DNA from: Torreya grandis
Lineage: Eukaryota > Streptophyta > Pinopsida > Cupressales > Taxaceae
Direction of reading: 5' to 3'
Assembly (NCBI GenBank): GCA_037957365.1
Contig: JARHVA010002684.1
Span: 1,550,001-1,614,000 of the forward strand
DNA length: 64,000 nt
In this document: positions 60,121 through 64,000 of the stretch, piece by piece
Position numbering within the stretch: position 1 is the stretch's first letter
Layout: each line of letters starts with the position of its first letter
Notes under the pieces: model-generated
Told to the model about the DNA's origin: nothing
Databases searched by the model: none
Seen by the model: only the letters and a program-made list of their open reading frames with translations
Translations under genes and position numbers: made by a program

Positions 60121-63100
60121 TACTAAAATTTGGTTATATATTATTTACTAGTTTTTTACACTTGACAAATATCACTCATGGCTCAACTCTTCAGTTCATG
60201 ACCTTTCCATTGCCAAAAATCTTGCATTATCCATATCACTATACATAAATGCCTATCCTATAGTGTGACCTTCATGTTATGATTACCTATATTACATGTA
60301 GCTCATAATTTATATAAAACCTAATTTATATCCTACTATGTTAGTTATATATCTTCAATGCTTTCTATCCTCCTAGACACTACCATCCAAATTAGGAAAC
60401 TAGCATTGATGCTAGTGTCCCAGATCTGATGCTAGTGTCCAAGCCTTGAAAAAAGTTAAATTTAAAAATATTTTGACATGTATGGGTTGGCCTATAGTAA
60501 TATTTTAACCCTCCCATGAGATAATTCAAAAGGTGTAGTATAATTATAAAATAAAAGGTCATGCAGTATCATCTAGAAATTGCCAAGAAAACATCTATCA
60601 AATTCACACTTAATCAATTACATGAGTTCTACTGCCCTATTCTTTCCTATTTTCAAATAATTTATGAGTAGTCTTATTATAGGTTTGAATAATTTAAATA
60701 AAGTTCCATGAGAAATATTTTTCAAGTTATAAGCTAGATCACTACATACACTTACATATAACATATAACATAATTGCTCACACACAAGCTCACATAAGGG
60801 GATAACTACATAGGTCTATGACATTCTTCAATGTAAATGGATATGTAGGTAGCCCTCATTGATAGAGTGAAATTATAGATCATATCTACTTAAATTGAGC
60901 CCACTAACCTCTATTTTACAAGATGACATGCCCATGTTAGAGGATATAGGGTTTTGAAAAAAGAATGATATCCAAAATCTATGCATGTGATCCAAGTTAA
61001 AAATTTACAAGGCAACAATGAACCTTGACAAGTGCATTTGGTCATTAAAAAAAAGATGTATATTTCATAATAGATAGAGGTGTCAGATTCAGTTCATAAC
61101 ATTGATAATATTGTCTAGTTCCTAATGGTAGTGTCCAACCTGACAGAAAAATAATTTAGAATATGAAAAATCAATGCAGAGCATCATCCTATCATCTCCT
61201 ATACTTCTATCTACCAGATCCACCTATGCATTTATAAATAAACTAAGTATTGTTTCTTCTTCATGTTTCTATGTTTAAATTACCATTTAGCATTGTACTT
61301 TCTATATTTAGAATACTTTCATAATTAAACATTGTATCATGATATTGTGAATCTAAATTATATAATTACCATGATTTTAGAATAACTTATCCATTTATTT
61401 TATTAGACTATTCTCCCCCTAACCCTTACCCAAAACCATAAAAGGGTTAAATAATAACACTATTAGATTACCTCCCTACATAATAGAATGACTTCATCCA
61501 TATCTTCTACCATGAGACAGGATCTTTCCCTTGCTTGATGATAATAGGGAAATCCCACATCCTTATAATTATAATAAATATTAATATATGGAATATAATT
61601 TTTCATGCCATGAAGTTAGTGTTGGGAATTTTATGGCAAGTGTTGTCATTGAGGCATTTGCAATGACAAAGTGGTATGTAATGCTAGTGAAATGGAACAT
61701 GGTGGCATAATGTGCTTAGTACAGTCTGTAGCTTGAATGGGTAACCCAGATGGATATATTGGAGTATGATATGAATATGGTTGACATGTTCCTAATGTGT
61801 TCTATGCTCAAGGGTTGAATTCATGTGGCCTTCATGAGGTATGTAGGCTAGGTTATGTCTTGTAGGCTTGATCATGTATGGTTGCTTATGGGATTTTGAG
61901 CACTATGGCTTGTGTGACATGATGAGGAGATCAGTATGCTTAGAATATACATGTTATACATGTATAGGGTACTAATAAGTTAGATAGATGGTTTAAAAGA
62001 GGTGGCTAGAGGTCTACAAGATAGTTTGGCCATTGGCCTAGTTGGCCTAGGTGGGCTTGTGAGGCCTTGTGAAGGGTCAAAGAGTGTTTGCAGGTTGATG
62101 AAGCTTGTTTTTTCATGGAAGATGGTTAAGATTTTTTTTAAATCATGTTGATGAGATCTAAGTTTAGAGAAGGAGATAGAAATTCAAGAAAAGTCTTCAT
62201 GTGTTTCAGAGGTGGCTTGAATGGTGCATTTTGAGCTTGAGAGGAAAGTTTCAACGTTCACTAGTTCATGTAGAATTTTCATGGGTACTTGTGCATTTTT
62301 GGGGAGGTGTCATATGGACCTATGAAGTCATTCCAAGTATTTTGTAGTAGATTGAGGGACAAAGCTTTATGAACATTCATTAAGAATGTAAATTGGTTAA
62401 AACACTCTATAAACCCTCATAATGGAGCGATTAGAAATATATTTCTAGAAAGGACCCATAATGGATTGTTTGACCAAGTTTGACTATTTTAAGGTATAAA
62501 GGACTCCTCTAGGAATTTCTATGTGGTAGTGGTGTGTCAAGGAAGTGAGCAGAAGGTATATAAATATGCTTATTTCTAAATATTTTAGTGCTACAGGTAG
62601 GGTTGATTGAGTCAACACATGAGAGTTTTTGGAGATTGAAGACCAAGAATTTTTATTGAATTCCATATAGTTATTTTTTTAAGAAATAATCACTGTGTCA
62701 ATTATCTACATCAATTAAGTTGACTAGTCACTAATCTGCAGATGGTGAAAATAGTGAACAAATATCTAAGTAGAGTAAATATGTGCTTAGGGAAGTGTTC
62801 AAAGTGAGTAAGGATGAATCCAATAGTTTGGGTTATTTTTTAATACCTATGAATTATTTTCCCTTGATTTATATGTGATTTTTATGACCATACATAGGAA
62901 AGAAGGTGCCTTCAAGATGACTTGTCTGAGTAATGAGGATAGTAAAGAAGTATGTCTCATAGAATGATTTATATGCTTCATATATGACATTAGACCTCTA
63001 TATGTTTGTGATTGGAAATGATATAAGGTTTTTGGAGGATCACATTAATGCATTTTAAGATCAATAAAATGTCTACACAAGTGTTAGATGTCATGTTCAT

Positions 63101-64000
63101 CATGATTGGTTTTTGGAGCTTGTAGGCAGTCTAGAGTGGCCTATTTGGAGAGGCTAGTTTGAGCTATTATATGTAGATTTTGAGGTGAGTGAGAGATTGG
63201 TAATATTATATGATTTTAATATCTTAATTACATGGATTTTGTCTTTATAATTTGTCTCTATTTTTTTTGGATTAGTCAAAGATCTTTGAATGAGTTTCTG
63301 GTGTGCATGACTAGTTTGAGTAATCAATTTGTTTGAGTTGGTTTGGACCTATGTGAGCTATGTGAAGGTGAAAAATGGATTTTTATGTGTTTTTTATGTC
63401 ATGGAGGACCTATAAATATTATTTTTTTAGGTTCTTGTTTGATAAAATAAATAATATGCCTCAGTTATTCTTGGCAGTATTTTTTAGGTGTTTGTAGGAC
63501 TTGGAGTGAGAGAGAAAATGGCTTGGATGGAGTAGTGGTTTGGAGTTAAAGATGTTTTAAACCAATGTGATAGTGATAAAAAATATATTGGAGGTAGGTT
63601 TGATGTGTTTCATCTATTGGTGAATGATGAAGGTGGACCAAAGAGTCCAAGGAGCATCGTATTGATTTGTAGGCCTAATTCCTTTAGGTTTCTATTACAC
63701 CTAATTGAATTTTGGTTCTTAAGGGAAATGGAAAACCTATGGAGAGATTGTCCTATTCATGAAATGTGTATGATGATATTTTATAAAGGTAATACAATTA
63801 TGGAAAGCATTTTGGCTGACCAAGATGGGTTAGATGAAAGAGTGGTATATATATATATACTAGGTGTATTTGGCCTATTTGAAAATGGGAGTGTGGGTGT
63901 GAATCTAAGTGAAGGAAAGAGATTAGTCAAGGAATAGAGATGTGTAACTAAAGACCATGATAGGGTGTATAGGATCATTCATTTTTTTTGATCATATTCA
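60121..64000. other. AT-rich DNA without recognisable gene
   Basis: A plus-strand frame of 110 codons (63605-63937) starts with ATG, but it matches no family I know and its codon pattern is no better than neighbouring frames. A short (AT)n run lies at about 63847-63860. Nothing else could be supported. Confidence 0.5.

Noticed and set aside
63605..63937. A 110-codon plus-strand ORF as a gene
   Set aside because: No recognisable domain, no clear exon context, and at the window edge. Chance open frames of this size are expected in such a long AT-rich stretch.

Overview
The window looks like nuclear DNA of a seed plant with a very large, repeat-choked genome. A gymnosperm is my best guess, but that is inference. 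The reasons are AT-rich sequence, spliceosomal introns with GT/AG borders, several generations of nested LTR retrotransposons, and only one convincing host gene in 64 kb. No bacterial, organellar, tRNA, rRNA or CRISPR features were seen.

Layout. 1-6781 is old repeat sequence: a T/G-rich simple repeat, short tandem arrays, a candidate LTR with a TATA box (about 1629-2745), and a clean three-copy tandem array with a 552-bp unit (4008-5665). 6782-28462 is a nest of three LTR retrotransposons, all on the minus strand. The outermost (C, Ty3/gypsy with a chromovirus-like gag and protease) keeps its 5' LTR (27511-28462) and gag-protease but has lost the rest of pol. It was hit by B (LTRs 6782-20710 interrupted, and 23601-25680), which has no pol. 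B's left LTR was in turn hit by A (7066-19027), a nearly complete 12-kb Ty3/gypsy element with 2.8-kb LTRs and a perfect GGAGG target duplication. A's gag-pol is one broken reading frame. Its domain order is gag, protease, a second (archaeal/plant-type) RNase H, reverse transcriptase, ordinary RNase H, integrase. The extra RNase H lies between protease and RT, which is the most unusual thing in the window.

28929-31993 (+) holds the 3' exons of a host gene for a multi-pass membrane protein with an acidic, serine-rich C-terminal tail. The first visible exon starts with a splice acceptor in mid-codon and no upstream exon is apparent, so the nest probably sits in, or interrupts, a long upstream intron.

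34393-44869 is another minus-strand element (D) with TGATG/CATCA LTR ends, a decayed initiator-Met-type primer site and a Lys/Glu-rich reading frame but no pol. Its right LTR is split by a 4.1-kb sequence (E) whose start resembles the LTR of B. 44870-64000 is older decayed repeat DNA: a 634-bp tandem duplication, a plus-strand gypsy gag relic (about 54772-55790), a minus-strand copia-like gag zinc-knuckle relic (about 59740-59880), a 100-bp inverted repeat pair, and long stretches with nothing recognisable.

How the parts relate: A is the only element here with a full set of replication domains, and all of them are broken. B and D lack pol and would have needed enzymes from elsewhere. A and B share primer-site type, terminal bases, promoter context and 3' internal sequence, so B is plausibly a non-autonomous partner of the A family.
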